Shown: positions 36,153 through 45,050, counted from the stretch's first letter. The stretch: 64,000 nucleotides of DNA from Parvimonas micra (GCF_900637905.1 NZ_LR134472.1:992001-1056000), one strand, 5' to 3'. A program made the numbers and translations. Notes: generated by a model not told the origin, from the letters alone.

Positions 36153-36526
36153 ATGTATCTTCGATACATTTAGTTTTGCTTGTTTACAAGCAAAACTATG
36201 AGATTTCTCCATTTCGCTAACGCTCCAGTCGAAATGACGTATAAGGAGAAATCTTCGTTTAATGGCAAGACGTCAAAAGTAAATAATTTTCAAAAATTCA
36301 AAAAGTATACTAAGTATTTGAAAAAAATTTATAATTAATAAAAATATTATATGAAATTAAATATTTCACGTCATAGCAACTTGTAAAGTGATGCCCCCAA
36401 CATGTCATCTCGAGCGAAGTGTAACGAAGTCAATCTAGCCCTAACTTTGCTTGTTTACAAGCAATAGTAGGTCTGACGGGGCAATTGTATCTAAAGATAC
36501 AGTTGCTCTGAAGATCTCCTAAAGCT
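36153..36526 (+). repeat. Interspersed repeat, copy D
   Basis: Fills the 454-nt gap between the esterase gene and gadB. It begins ATGTATCTTCGATACATTT and carries the core AAATGACGTATAAGG ... CGTTTAATGGCAAGACGTC ... ATTTCACGTCATAGCAACTTG ... CATGTCATCTCGAGCGAAG. It ends with a longer right arm (AGTCAATCTAGCCCTAAC, GGTCTGACGGGGC, AGATCTCCTAAAGCT). The left arm is shorter than in C and E. Same orientation as C and E. Confidence 0.9.
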
Positions 36527-36536
36527 TAAGTCTACA

Positions 36537-36564
36537 TAAAAAGAGGCTGATAATAGCCCCTTTT
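36537..36564 (-). terminator. Terminator of gadCB
   Basis: On the minus strand AAAGGGGCTATTATCAGCCTC forms a GGCT/AGCC-based stem followed by TTTTTA. The stem is short, so confidence is moderate. Confidence 0.55.
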
Positions 36565-36579
36565 AGTATTTTGCATAAA

Positions 36580-38049
36580 TTATCTACCGCTATGGTCGAA
36601 TCCCTTATCAGGTTTTGCATTCTTTTCATTGTTACGAAGAACAACTCTTGAACCGTTTAATATTTCAATTTGTTTTTTCATTTCGTTTATACAAAGAATT
36701 GCTAAAGGCATACCGAAGTCTTGACGAAGAACAAGTCTTTGTACATCTACATCTTTAATATTTTCAGGCATAGGATATGCAGGAATCATCCAACCGTGCA
36801 TACGGAGTCTATCTTCAAGGTCATATAATGTCCATTGTACATTTGCATTTTCTTTTAGTCTCCAGCATACGATTGGTATTTGATTTGCTTCTTCAAGCAG
36901 TTCAAATATTCCCATTTTTTTGATTTCATCTGCCATGTATCTTGCTACATCTATTGTTCTTTGATGAATTTCTTTATAGCCTTTAAACCCGTTTCTCATA
37001 AGCATATAGTATTGACCGACAATTTGAGATGCACTACGTGAGAAGTTGATTGCCATAGTAGCTTCTTCTCCTCCTAAGTAACTAACCCAGAAAATTAATT
37101 CTTCTGGAAGAGCTTTTTTGCTACGCCAAATCACCCAGCCTACTCCCGGATATACAAGACCATATTTATGACCTGAAGTACTAATTGACCATACATTTTT
37201 TAATCTGAAGTCCCATTTTAATTCAGGTTCTATAAAAGGAGCAACCATACCTCCAGAAGCAGCATCAACGTGGATTCTAATAGGTAAATCAGGTTTCTTT
37301 TTATTATATTGTTCAACTAGTTTGTCAAGAGCTTTTACATCATCATATTTTCCTGTATAAGTAATACCTAAAATAGCAACTATACCTATTGTGTAATCAT
37401 CAACATAATCCATTACTGTATCCATATTAAGGGATAAATGTTCCATATCTAGTGGAACGGTTCTCATTTCAATATCCCAGTAGCGACAGAATTTTTCCCA
37501 ACATACTTGATATCCTGAAGAAATTACAAGATTAGGTCTTTTTTTGGTGAATCTATTAACTCCTGCTTTATCTGCAAGATGTTTCCATCTGAAAAGCATA
37601 GCTAGTCCACCTAGCATACAAGCTTCAGATGAACCGACAGTAGATGTTCCTATAGGTTCTTCTTTTGGATTCATATGCCATAAGTTTCCAATAATATCGA
37701 CACATCTGTTTTCAAGGTCTGCAGTCATTGGATATTCATCTTTATCAATTGCATTTTTTTCAAAATTCTCTGCCATCAATGCTGTTGCAGTTGGTTCCAT
37801 ATAAGTTTGACAGAAAGTTGCAAGGTTTTGTGTTGCATTTCCTTCTGTTTTTAAATATTCTCTAATAATTTCTGCTGCAACTTGAGGTGATACAGGATTT
37901 TCATTTATTTTTTTGTTTGGCATTTCAATATCGCTAGCTTCTGTACCGAAAATTGGTGTAAGATATCTAGTTTCTTGATTCATTGATTCAAGAATATCAC
38001 TGATATGATTAGTGCTTTTTCTACTTGATTTTGATATTTTTTTACTCAT
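36580..38049 (-). CDS. gadB: Glutamate decarboxylase
   Basis: A 489-residue PLP enzyme that converts glutamate to GABA and CO2 and uses up a cytoplasmic proton. HVDAASGG at 260-267 and the PLP lysine in SGHKYG (Lys295) are plain. Residues about 80-95 (CQTYMEPTA) and 137-145 (TVGSSEACM) match GadA/B. The C-terminus ends in a His as in pH-sensing GadB proteins (DHSGR). AGGAAGATTA precedes the ATG. gadC lies 63 nt upstream on the same strand, so the pair forms a complete acid-resistance system. Confidence 0.96.
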   Translation of the reverse strand: MSKKISKSSRKSTNHISDILESMNQETRYLTPIFGTEASDIEMPNKKINENPVSPQVAAEIIREYLKTEGNATQNLATFCQTYMEPTATALMAENFEKNAIDKDEYPMTADLENRCVDIIGNLWHMNPKEEPIGTSTVGSSEACMLGGLAMLFRWKHLADKAGVNRFTKKRPNLVISSGYQVCWEKFCRYWDIEMRTVPLDMEHLSLNMDTVMDYVDDYTIGIVAILGITYTGKYDDVKALDKLVEQYNKKKPDLPIRIHVDAASGGMVAPFIEPELKWDFRLKNVWSISTSGHKYGLVYPGVGWVIWRSKKALPEELIFWVSYLGGEEATMAINFSRSASQIVGQYYMLMRNGFKGYKEIHQRTIDVARYMADEIKKMGIFELLEEANQIPIVCWRLKENANVQWTLYDLEDRLRMHGWMIPAYPMPENIKDVDVQRLVLRQDFGMPLAILCINEMKKQIEILNGSRVVLRNNEKNAKPDKGFDHSGR

Positions 38050-38112
38050 ATTAATCTTCCTTTCTTTAAATAAAATTTGAACTATATCAATGTATTTAAT
38101 AATTTATAATAA

Positions 38113-39597
38113 CTACTTACTTTTATCATCATATTTTGTTGCCCATCTATGTTTATTTGAATAAATAATTATAGGAACTATTAAGGAGATAATAAAGCAT
38201 ATAATTAGCACAATTTGATATACTTGATTGTCTACAGTTGTTAATTTTGATGATGGGAAAAATGAAATAATTAAAGTTGCTATTGTAATAAGCAATCCTA
38301 CTGTAGCAACAATTATTTTAAATACTTTTCCACCAGGAACTTGGAATGTACGTTTTAAATTAGATTTTTTCAATATTAAAACGAAATATCCTAAGAAGAA
38401 TAATATATATCCAACCAAATAGATTACAACTGTAAGTCCTATTGCTGTTAAATAACCAACTGATGAATCAGAACCTCCTGCCAATGCTATAGAACCACAT
38501 AGAACTGCATCCCAAATTGTTACTATAATTGCTTGAAGTATAACTGTTTTTACTGACACTCCATTTTTATTAGTTTTTGCAAAAGATGGAGGGAGAATCT
38601 TATCATTTGCAGCTTCTAAAAGCGCTCTGGATGGGCCAACGATCCAAGAAGATATTTCTGCTAATACACCAAGAGCTAATAGTATTGCAACTATTAAAAC
38701 AAGCCAATTATATTGTGAACCAAAATGTTCTGTAAAGATTGCTTCAAATGCCTCAATAACTCCATAAGATAGATTACCATTTAATATTTTGTCTGGAAGA
38801 GTTGTAGCTATAGCAAGTCCGCCAAGAGCATCAAGTACAATTGTAAGTATAGTTAAAACAATCATAACTGAAGGATATGTTCTTGTCGGATTCTTAAGTT
38901 CGTTAACGTGAGATGCTGATGCCTCTACGCCCATATAACCGAGAATAAAAGAAGCAAAAATTACAAGAGTTCCCGTTTCCTTGAAATTTGGAATTAGAGT
39001 TTCTGTCGTAATCTTAATTTGAGAAACACCACCAGTACTAAAGTATGCAATTAAGCCAATGAAAAGTATAATAACAGGAAGAACTATTCCTCCAAGAAAA
39101 CCAATCTTAGAAATTCTTTCTGTATATTTTGTTCCACCTAATTGTGTAAATGTTAGAACCCACACAATGATTGCAACTCCAAAAAACATAACCATTGGGT
39201 TATTGTAAAGTGCATCAAATTTAAATACGTATGCCAATGCTGCAAGTATAAAAAATGACATGGTAACAAATCCTACTGTTATTTGAAACCATTGAAAGAA
39301 TAAAGCTGAAAATCCCCATCGTTTACCTAGAGTATTTCCAACCCATGAATAAATACCTCCAGATTCCCATCCTTCTACTGTTGCCATTTCTGCAGAGCAT
39401 AATGCAACAGGCAAGAACCAAAAAAGTCCTCCGACAATTAGAAAGAATACAAGTTGAAAACCAGAACTAGCAAAAGACGGATATTCATATACCGTCATTA
39501 CCATAGATGCTGTTATAGCAAAAAAACCAAAAAATCCTAGCTTATGCGCTGATTTGTTATTTGATTTTACTGATGATGTTGTCTTATTATTAGTCAT
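38113..39597 (-). CDS. gadC: Glutamate:GABA antiporter
   Basis: A 494-residue APC-superfamily exchanger with about twelve transmembrane helices. The N-terminal half has FFAITASMVMTVYEYPSFA and WVGNTLGKRWGF, typical of GadC, which swaps external glutamate for internal GABA. The open frame reaches 39687, but the ATG at 39597 follows GAAAGGAGGA and gives the usual hydrophilic N-terminus. It is first in the gadC-gadB unit; the likely promoter is about 185 nt upstream. Copies D and E of the long repeat bound the region that contains this operon. Confidence 0.93.
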   Translation of the reverse strand: MTNNKTTSSVKSNNKSAHKLGFFGFFAITASMVMTVYEYPSFASSGFQLVFFLIVGGLFWFLPVALCSAEMATVEGWESGGIYSWVGNTLGKRWGFSALFFQWFQITVGFVTMSFFILAALAYVFKFDALYNNPMVMFFGVAIIVWVLTFTQLGGTKYTERISKIGFLGGIVLPVIILFIGLIAYFSTGGVSQIKITTETLIPNFKETGTLVIFASFILGYMGVEASASHVNELKNPTRTYPSVMIVLTILTIVLDALGGLAIATTLPDKILNGNLSYGVIEAFEAIFTEHFGSQYNWLVLIVAILLALGVLAEISSWIVGPSRALLEAANDKILPPSFAKTNKNGVSVKTVILQAIIVTIWDAVLCGSIALAGGSDSSVGYLTAIGLTVVIYLVGYILFFLGYFVLILKKSNLKRTFQVPGGKVFKIIVATVGLLITIATLIISFFPSSKLTTVDNQVYQIVLIICFIISLIVPIIIYSNKHRWATKYDDKSK

Positions 39598-39781
39598 AAA
39601 ATTCCTCCTTTCATTCATCATAATCAAAATATCTTTTGGTGGTAATTTATACCATTGCTCTTTTTTTAAAAATATTAAAAGTATCAAAATTTAATTCAAA
39701 AAATCGAAGTAAATTTATAAAACTTTTATGTTAAATTATATATATGTAATATATTATGTAAAAAACTACTTAATTATTGTA

Positions 39782-39810
39782 ATTATACCATATGAATATT
39801 ATTAAATCAA
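39782..39810 (-). promoter_or_regulatory. Likely gadC promoter in the divergent control region
   Basis: On the minus strand: -35 TTGATT (39805-39810), 17-bp spacer ending in TGG, -10 TATAAT (39782-39787). The 382-nt region between gadC and the EFR1-type gene (39598-39979) is otherwise AT-rich; I see no RNA gene or clear operator in it. The gad leader would be about 175 nt long. Confidence 0.65.
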
Positions 39811-39979
39811 TTATTTTAAAATTTACATTTTGTTTGATTTGATTGGTGAAATAATGTAAATCATAATTGAGTATATTTATTAAAATAAGTTATTATCAAT
39901 GATTTTAATTTTGTTAGCTAAATTTGGCAAAGGGTATATTTAAAATAATGTTACTAAAGTTGAAAAGAGGCGAACAGAT

Positions 39980-40873
39980 ATGAGTAGTGCTATGGAATAT
40001 AAGAGTCATCAAAATTTCGATTTTTCTTTAGATGATAATATTTTGGATGAGAGAGAATCTTTTTCTCCAAAAGTTAAGGTAATTTATTTTTCACCTACAG
40101 GAACTACTAAAAAAATAATTAAGAATGTAATTAAAGGGATTGAGTCAAAACAAGTAGAGTATGTTGATTTAACAGAGGGTAATAGAATTTCAAAGAAAGA
40201 AAAAATTGACACTACTAAAGATGATTTAATTATTTTAGGGGCACCAGTTTATGGTGGATTTTTGTATAAAGAGTATAGAAATTATATAAAGAATATTGAT
40301 TTTAATAATAAAGCTGTCGCTATAGTTTTACTATATGGAAATGCTGCAATTATGTTTGCTAAAAGAGAGATTGTTTCTATAGTAAAAAAGAATAATGGCA
40401 ATGTTGTGGGTTATGGAGAGTTTGTTGGAGAACATTCTTTTTCAACAAAAGAACTACCTGTTGCTATAAATAGACCGAATGCAGAAGATATTAATATGGC
40501 AATTTCATTTGGAAAGGCTATAAGAGAGGAATTAAAAAATAATATAAAAAAGAATAAAAGCTTAAGCTTATTTGATAGATTTATAGGCAAAGTTGCTGAT
40601 ATAAAACCTGTACACACTGGGAGAAGAATATTTACTATTCCTAAAACTGATTATGAGCTTTGTGATAATTGTGGGGTTTGTATAAAAAAATGTCCTAAAG
40701 CTTGTATTGATAATCACATTATAACGGATAAAAAAGCTTGTATTGTATGCATGGCTTGTGTAAAGGCTTGTCATAAGAATGCTCGTATAAGCAAGGCAAA
40801 AAATCCATTGATAAAAATAGGATTGAAAAAAATTAATAGAAATAAAAATGAATCAAAGTTTGTTGTTTTTTAG
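39980..40873 (+). CDS. EFR1-type flavodoxin/ferredoxin fusion protein
   Basis: A 297-residue redox protein. Residues about 34-170 form a flavodoxin-like domain with the FMN phosphate loop YFSPTGTTKK (36-45). Residues about 220-265 hold two [4Fe-4S] motifs (CxxCxxCxxxCP and CxxCxxCxxxC). This order is that of EFRODO/EFR1 proteins, which move electrons between flavin and iron-sulphur centres in anaerobes. A basic C-terminal tail follows. AAAGAGGCG precedes the ATG. It is divergent from gadC and followed by a terminator and repeat copy E. Confidence 0.88.
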   Translation: MSSAMEYKSHQNFDFSLDDNILDERESFSPKVKVIYFSPTGTTKKIIKNVIKGIESKQVEYVDLTEGNRISKKEKIDTTKDDLIILGAPVYGGFLYKEYRNYIKNIDFNNKAVAIVLLYGNAAIMFAKREIVSIVKKNNGNVVGYGEFVGEHSFSTKELPVAINRPNAEDINMAISFGKAIREELKNNIKKNKSLSLFDRFIGKVADIKPVHTGRRIFTIPKTDYELCDNCGVCIKKCPKACIDNHIITDKKACIVCMACVKACHKNARISKAKNPLIKIGLKKINRNKNESKFVVF

Positions 40874-40909
40874 AATTAATAGATTGTGTGTTTTAATTAA
40901 AAGAAATTA

Positions 40910-40933
40910 GATGGTAGAGATACTGTCTTTTTT
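40910..40933 (+). terminator. Terminator of the EFR1-type gene
   Basis: GATGGTA GAGA TACTGTC hairpin (with G-T pairs) then TTTTTT. Confidence 0.75.
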
Positions 40934-40958
40934 GTTGTAAAAAATAATTTATTATTTT

Positions 40959-41345
40959 ATGTATCTACGATACATTTAGTTTTGCTTGTTTGCAAGCAAA
41001 ACTATGAGATTTCCGCAGTCGATTGTTACCAAATCAAAGATTTGGACAATTTTACATTGTACCAACTTTTTGCTGTTTAAAAATAAAATGAGATTTCTCC
41101 GCTACACTTCGTTTCGGTTGAAATGACGTATAAGGAGAAATCTTCGTTTAATGGCAAGACGTCAAAAGTAAATAAACTTTAAAAATATAAAAAATACCAA
41201 GTGTTTGAAAAAATTTTTTAATTATTAAAAAAATTATATGAAACTAAATATTTCACGTCATAGCAACTTGTAAAGTAATGCCCCCAACATGTCATCTCGA
41301 GCGTAGTCGAGAGATCTCCTAAAGCTCCAATAAAGATTAATATAC
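40959..41345 (+). repeat. Interspersed repeat, copy E
   Basis: Most of the 664-nt gap before the transglutaminase gene. It follows copy C closely: ATGTATCTACGATACAT, GAGATTTCCGCAGTCGATTG, GAAATGACGTATAAGG, GTTTAATGGCAAGACGTC, TTTCACGTCATAGCAACTTG, CATGTCATCTCGAGCG with GTAGTCGAGAGATCTCC and AAAGCTCCAATAAAGATTAA. The middle resembles copy D instead (both share an AT-rich insert ending ATATTTCACG), so the copy is a mosaic. The remaining gap holds only a possible GTGGTATAAT promoter near 41442-41451. Confidence 0.9.
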
Positions 41346-41537
41346 ATTTTTTATAAATTTTTCTAATTTGCAAGCAAAAAACTATTTGAGAGAGTGAGAA
41401 ATCACTCTCTTTTTAATTTTTTATAGATTAGAATTGTAACAAGTGGTATAATATAATTAAATTTGTGAGAATGTAAGTAAAGTATAAGGTATAGGTATTG
41501 TAAGGTTATAATTAAGGATTTGTATTGGAGAGGTAAA

Positions 41538-42395
41538 ATGACATATATTCATTCTGATGATAAAGTGATAGATGAGTTTATCCAAAAAAACATTAAGGAT
41601 AGAAGTAGTATTAAAGCTGTATGTGAAGAACTATTTAATTGGTTTGATAAAAATGTAAAATACAGTAGATTAAACGCTCCGTTTTTTCCTTTGCAAAGAA
41701 GTGATTTAGACGTTATTTCAATGCAGGCTGGAACTTGCGGTGATTATTCAAATTTATTGGTTTCAGTATTTCAAAAATTAGGATATGAAGCAAAATATGC
41801 ATATATACATAAAGATTGTTATGGAGATGAACAAGACCATATATGCGTTGCTGTACGAGATAATAATGAATGGATTCTAATAGAAGCAACATTACCATAT
41901 AGAAAATGGCATGGTTTTAAGTGTCAACATCAAGAATATGAATTGTTATCACCTGATGATTTTGAAGATAAGATGAAAAAAGAAGAGGTCTACTGGATGA
42001 GTGTAGCAAACAAATATGGTAATGAGTTGCTTGCTGGTTTGTTATATGCTCCGTGGATTCACGAAGAAATTATCAAGCAATCAGATAGCATATTAGAAAG
42101 TGTATTTTTTCTACTTATATTAGATGAGCAAAAAAATAAAACGATATATGCATACTATAAAAAATATACAAAGGAATCTGGGACAATTCCTGTAATGTGT
42201 ATTATATCTAATGGCACACAAAAATACCGTTTTTCTTGTAAAACTTCTACTAATATATGGGATAATGAGCAATGGAGTGAAGAATATCTCGAATCAGATA
42301 TTCCAAGCAAATTTAACACAGATACATTATATGAATTAAAAAATTGTATATCAAAGGTCTTATTAGATATTGACAAAGTTTTGTTTAATCTATAG
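41538..42395 (+). CDS. Transglutaminase-like cysteine-protease-fold protein
   Basis: A 285-residue protein. Residues about 55-120 carry the transglutaminase-like core: Cys67 in AGTCGDYSN, His101 in DHICVAV and Glu/Asp near 116 in EWILIEAT, a Cys-His-acid triad. No signal peptide, so it acts inside the cell; function could be peptidase or amidase. The C-terminal half (about 150-285) has no known domain. An in-frame TTG lies 18 nt upstream, but GGAGAGG before the ATG at 41538 decides the start. It leads a run of five genes on the plus strand. Confidence 0.8.
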   Translation: MTYIHSDDKVIDEFIQKNIKDRSSIKAVCEELFNWFDKNVKYSRLNAPFFPLQRSDLDVISMQAGTCGDYSNLLVSVFQKLGYEAKYAYIHKDCYGDEQDHICVAVRDNNEWILIEATLPYRKWHGFKCQHQEYELLSPDDFEDKMKKEEVYWMSVANKYGNELLAGLLYAPWIHEEIIKQSDSILESVFFLLILDEQKNKTIYAYYKKYTKESGTIPVMCIISNGTQKYRFSCKTSTNIWDNEQWSEEYLESDIPSKFNTDTLYELKNCISKVLLDIDKVLFNL

Positions 42396-42448
42396 AGTTT
42401 AATAAATGCTTATTTGTTTAATTAAATATAATATTTTTGGGGGAAAGT

Positions 42449-42808
42449 ATGAATATAGAATTATCACGATTTCGTGTCAGAAAAGGGAAGTCAGAAGTAG
42501 TAGATAAGTGGATGAATTTTTTAAATGAAAACATGGAGGAAGTATTACTTACTTTGGACGGAGAGAGAATGTATGTAGAAACTATTTTTAGAGAAAAATG
42601 TGATGATGAAGAGTATCTTTATTGGTATTCAATTCAGGGAGAAAATGGAATAAGAGTGGAAGAGTCTGATTCGTGGATAGATAAAAAGCATCTTGAGTAT
42701 TGGGATGAATGTATAGATAAAAATTATCATGTTGAAATGTCAATGCAAGTTTCTATGATTCCTCATCATATAGCTAATTTGATGACGGATAATTCAATTG
42801 TTAGATAA
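42449..42808 (+). CDS. DUF6176-like small protein
   Basis: A 119-residue soluble protein. The pattern MNIELSRFRVRKGKSEVVDKW, then ERMYVETIFRE and KKHLEYWDECID, matches what I recall of DUF6176 proteins, which look like small dimeric alpha/beta-barrel monooxygenase-fold proteins; the function is unknown. The open frame begins at a TTG at 42437, but the ATG at 42449 follows TGGGGGAAAG and is chosen. It is followed 27 nt later by a methyltransferase gene. Confidence 0.65.
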   Translation: MNIELSRFRVRKGKSEVVDKWMNFLNENMEEVLLTLDGERMYVETIFREKCDDEEYLYWYSIQGENGIRVEESDSWIDKKHLEYWDECIDKNYHVEMSMQVSMIPHHIANLMTDNSIVR

Positions 42809-42835
42809 AAAAAGTAGGAGTTTAAGGAGAAAAAT

Positions 42836-43597
42836 ATGGATAAAAAGACACTTTTAAATGAATGGTTACATGAGCAGGAAATTGCCCATATTAAGGGCTG
42901 GGATTTTTCTCATATTAGAGGAAGATATAGAGAAGAAGATAATCTCCCATGGGATTTTGGAAGCATTATAAAATATTATTTAAGAGAAAGTGATTATTTG
43001 TTGGATATGGAAACAGGTGGTGGAGAATTTCTTTTATCTTTTCTACTAAATCCTAAAAATACTTCAGCAATTGAAGGCTATGAGCCAAATATTAAGATAT
43101 GTGAGGAGAGACTTATTCCTTTAGGAATAGATTTTAAACCAGCCGATGGTGGTGATGAACTTCCTTTTAAGGATAATTATTTTGATATTATTACAAATAG
43201 ACATGGTGAATATAATATTAATGAGCTTAAAAGAGTTCTTAAAAGTGGAGGATTATTTCTTACACAACAGGTTGGGGCAGAAAATGACAGAGAATTAGTG
43301 GAACTTCTAATAGGAGATGTTGATGTTCCATTTCCTAAAGCTTATTTGAATATTTCAAAAGAAGAATTTATAGAAAATGGTTTTGAGATTGTTGAAGAAG
43401 CAGAAGCTTATAGACCGATAGAGTTTTATGATGTTGGTGCTCTAGTTTGGTTTGCAAGGATTATAGATTGGGAATTTCCTTATTTTGAAGTTGAAAAGTA
43501 TAAAGAAAATCTTTTTAAAGCACAGGAAATTATTGAAAAAGAAGGAGTAATTAAAGGTAGAATTCACAGATATTATTTTGTTGCAAGAAAGAAATAG
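42836..43597 (+). CDS. Class I SAM-dependent methyltransferase
   Basis: A 253-residue methyltransferase of the UbiE/BioC-like group. Motif I DMETGGGE is at residues 57-64, and motif II/III LPFKDNYFDIITNRHGEY near 102-119 is the post-motif region. The C-terminal part (PIEFYDVGALVWFARII) is typical of proteins annotated as methylating small molecules. AAGGAG precedes the ATG. It lies in the five-gene accessory run; the substrate is unknown. Confidence 0.88.
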   Translation: MDKKTLLNEWLHEQEIAHIKGWDFSHIRGRYREEDNLPWDFGSIIKYYLRESDYLLDMETGGGEFLLSFLLNPKNTSAIEGYEPNIKICEERLIPLGIDFKPADGGDELPFKDNYFDIITNRHGEYNINELKRVLKSGGLFLTQQVGAENDRELVELLIGDVDVPFPKAYLNISKEEFIENGFEIVEEAEAYRPIEFYDVGALVWFARIIDWEFPYFEVEKYKENLFKAQEIIEKEGVIKGRIHRYYFVARKK

Positions 43598-43626
43598 TTA
43601 AATTACAAATTTAGGAGGAATGAAAA

Positions 43627-44541
43627 ATGTCTAAGTTATCTTTGAAATATCGTTTTTTAAAAGTAATTATTAAACTTATTGGAGTTAAAAGATATTTTAA
43701 TAAAAGTGAAATAGAAATTATTTCAAACGCTAGAAAGAGAATGAAAAAGACAAAGATTCCAGTTCTTTCTCACGATGAAATCAATTATGAAATTAAAGAG
43801 TTTAATGGAGCGAAGGTTGTGTATATAACACATAAAAAGCCGACAAAAAAAGCTTGTCTATTTATAATAGGAGGGGGGATGATTATGCATCCAAGTAAGA
43901 ATTCTATTAAAACAGCTTTAAGAGTGGCTCTTGAAAGTGGTCGCAATATGGTTATTCCATATTATCCGCTATGCATAAATCATACAATCGACGAAGTATA
44001 TGAATGGATATATAGTTTATATAAGTCAATGCTTAATGAATATAATGTTTCAGATATTCTTGTTACAGGAAGTTCTTCAGGTGCAACTCTTGCATTAGGA
44101 CTTGTATCATATATAAATATTTTAAAGAAAGATATTGAAGTTCCAAAGAGAATATATGCATCATCTCCAGGAGAATGTTTTAAAGATGAAGATTTGATAA
44201 AAAAGGGAGAAATTCTTGACAAAAAAGATATTTTATTGACTTTATCATTTGTTAAAATTTTTGGTAAAATTATGGCTCATGGAAAAGATATGCCAGAGTA
44301 TATGCTGTATCTTGAAAAGGGTGATTATCACGGAGTAGAGGAAGTCTATCTTTCTTATGGAAGTGATGAAGTGCTTTATGCTGCATATGATACGATAAAA
44401 GATAAACTTGAGAATGATGGAGTTAAGGTGATTTCAGAAATAGGAGAAAATTTGTTTCACTGTTATCCGTTCTTTCCTATTGTAAAGGAAAGCAAGTCCG
44501 GTTGGAAAAATATGTTACAATATCACAAAACTAATGAATAA
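43627..44541 (+). CDS. Alpha/beta-hydrolase, hormone-sensitive-lipase-like esterase
   Basis: A 304-residue hydrolase. The oxyanion region IIGGGMIMHPS near 80-90 replaces the usual HGGG, and the nucleophile elbow GSSSGA lies at 148-153 (Ser150). A Glu/Asp near SYGSDEV (about 240) and His in ENLFHCYPFF (about 278) complete the triad. This is the acetyl-hydrolase branch of the HSL family. A hydrophobic stretch at 8-20 could anchor it in the membrane. AGGAGG precedes the ATG. It follows the methyltransferase by 29 nt. Confidence 0.84.
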   Translation: MSKLSLKYRFLKVIIKLIGVKRYFNKSEIEIISNARKRMKKTKIPVLSHDEINYEIKEFNGAKVVYITHKKPTKKACLFIIGGGMIMHPSKNSIKTALRVALESGRNMVIPYYPLCINHTIDEVYEWIYSLYKSMLNEYNVSDILVTGSSSGATLALGLVSYINILKKDIEVPKRIYASSPGECFKDEDLIKKGEILDKKDILLTLSFVKIFGKIMAHGKDMPEYMLYLEKGDYHGVEEVYLSYGSDEVLYAAYDTIKDKLENDGVKVISEIGENLFHCYPFFPIVKESKSGWKNMLQYHKTNE

Positions 44542-44590
44542 ACGTATTTAGTATTTTGATAATTTAGAATTTAATGAAAGCAGAGAAATT

Positions 44591-44920
44591 ATGGATAATA
44601 GAGATATTTTATATACTTTTTTTAAGGCTGAAAATGAGCGTAATTGGGAATTGTACAAACAATTTTTACATCCAGAAGTATGTTGGGAATTGTTCAGCAA
44701 AGAAAAGAAAAAAATTGTTGGAATAGAAAATTATATGAAAACTATAAAAAATGCATATCTAAATACGGATTCTAAGTTTTCGTGTATAGATATGCAGATT
44801 TCTAAAAGCGGAAATAGAATAGCCACTTATTTAGTAAATAATTTTGGTGTTCGTTCTTTGGATATTTTTGATTTTAAAGATGGAAAAATATATAGAGAAT
44901 ATGAGTTTATTTTAGATTGA
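44591..44920 (+). CDS. NTF2-like (SnoaL-type) small protein
   Basis: A 109-residue protein with the NTF2-like cone fold pattern: an N-terminal helix (DILYTFFKAENERNWELYKQF), LHPEVCWEL, then four strands ending in DIFDFKDGKIYREYEFI. Such proteins act as small ketosteroid-isomerase-like enzymes or binding proteins; no substrate can be given. A GCAGAGA sequence stands before the ATG. It ends the accessory run and is followed by the recurrent GACGGTA hairpin. Confidence 0.78.
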   Translation: MDNRDILYTFFKAENERNWELYKQFLHPEVCWELFSKEKKKIVGIENYMKTIKNAYLNTDSKFSCIDMQISKSGNRIATYLVNNFGVRSLDIFDFKDGKIYREYEFILD

Positions 44921-44961
44921 TAAATTAAAATTGTTAAATATAAAAAAATTACAGAATTTTT

Positions 44962-44987
44962 GACGGTAGATATACCGTCTTTTTTTG
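44962..44987 (+). terminator. Terminator after the NTF2-like gene
   Basis: GACGGTA GATA TACCGTC hairpin followed by seven T. Confidence 0.92.
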
Positions 44988-45021
44988 TGTATGAAATTAA
45001 TTATGTTTTTTGTACTAATTC

Positions 45022-45050
45022 TTTACAAAATAGTGCAATTAATATATAAT
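45022..45050 (+). promoter_or_regulatory. gltX promoter
   Basis: -35 TTTACA at 45022-45027, 17-bp spacer, -10 TATAAT at 45045-45050. The gltX ATG is about 34 nt after the expected start point, so there is no room for a T-box leader. Confidence 0.8.

Noticed and set aside
658-41345. CRISPR array, considered because of the repeated palindromic modules
   Set aside because: The modules are long, differ in order and are scattered over 40 kb; there is no regular spacer pattern and no cas gene.
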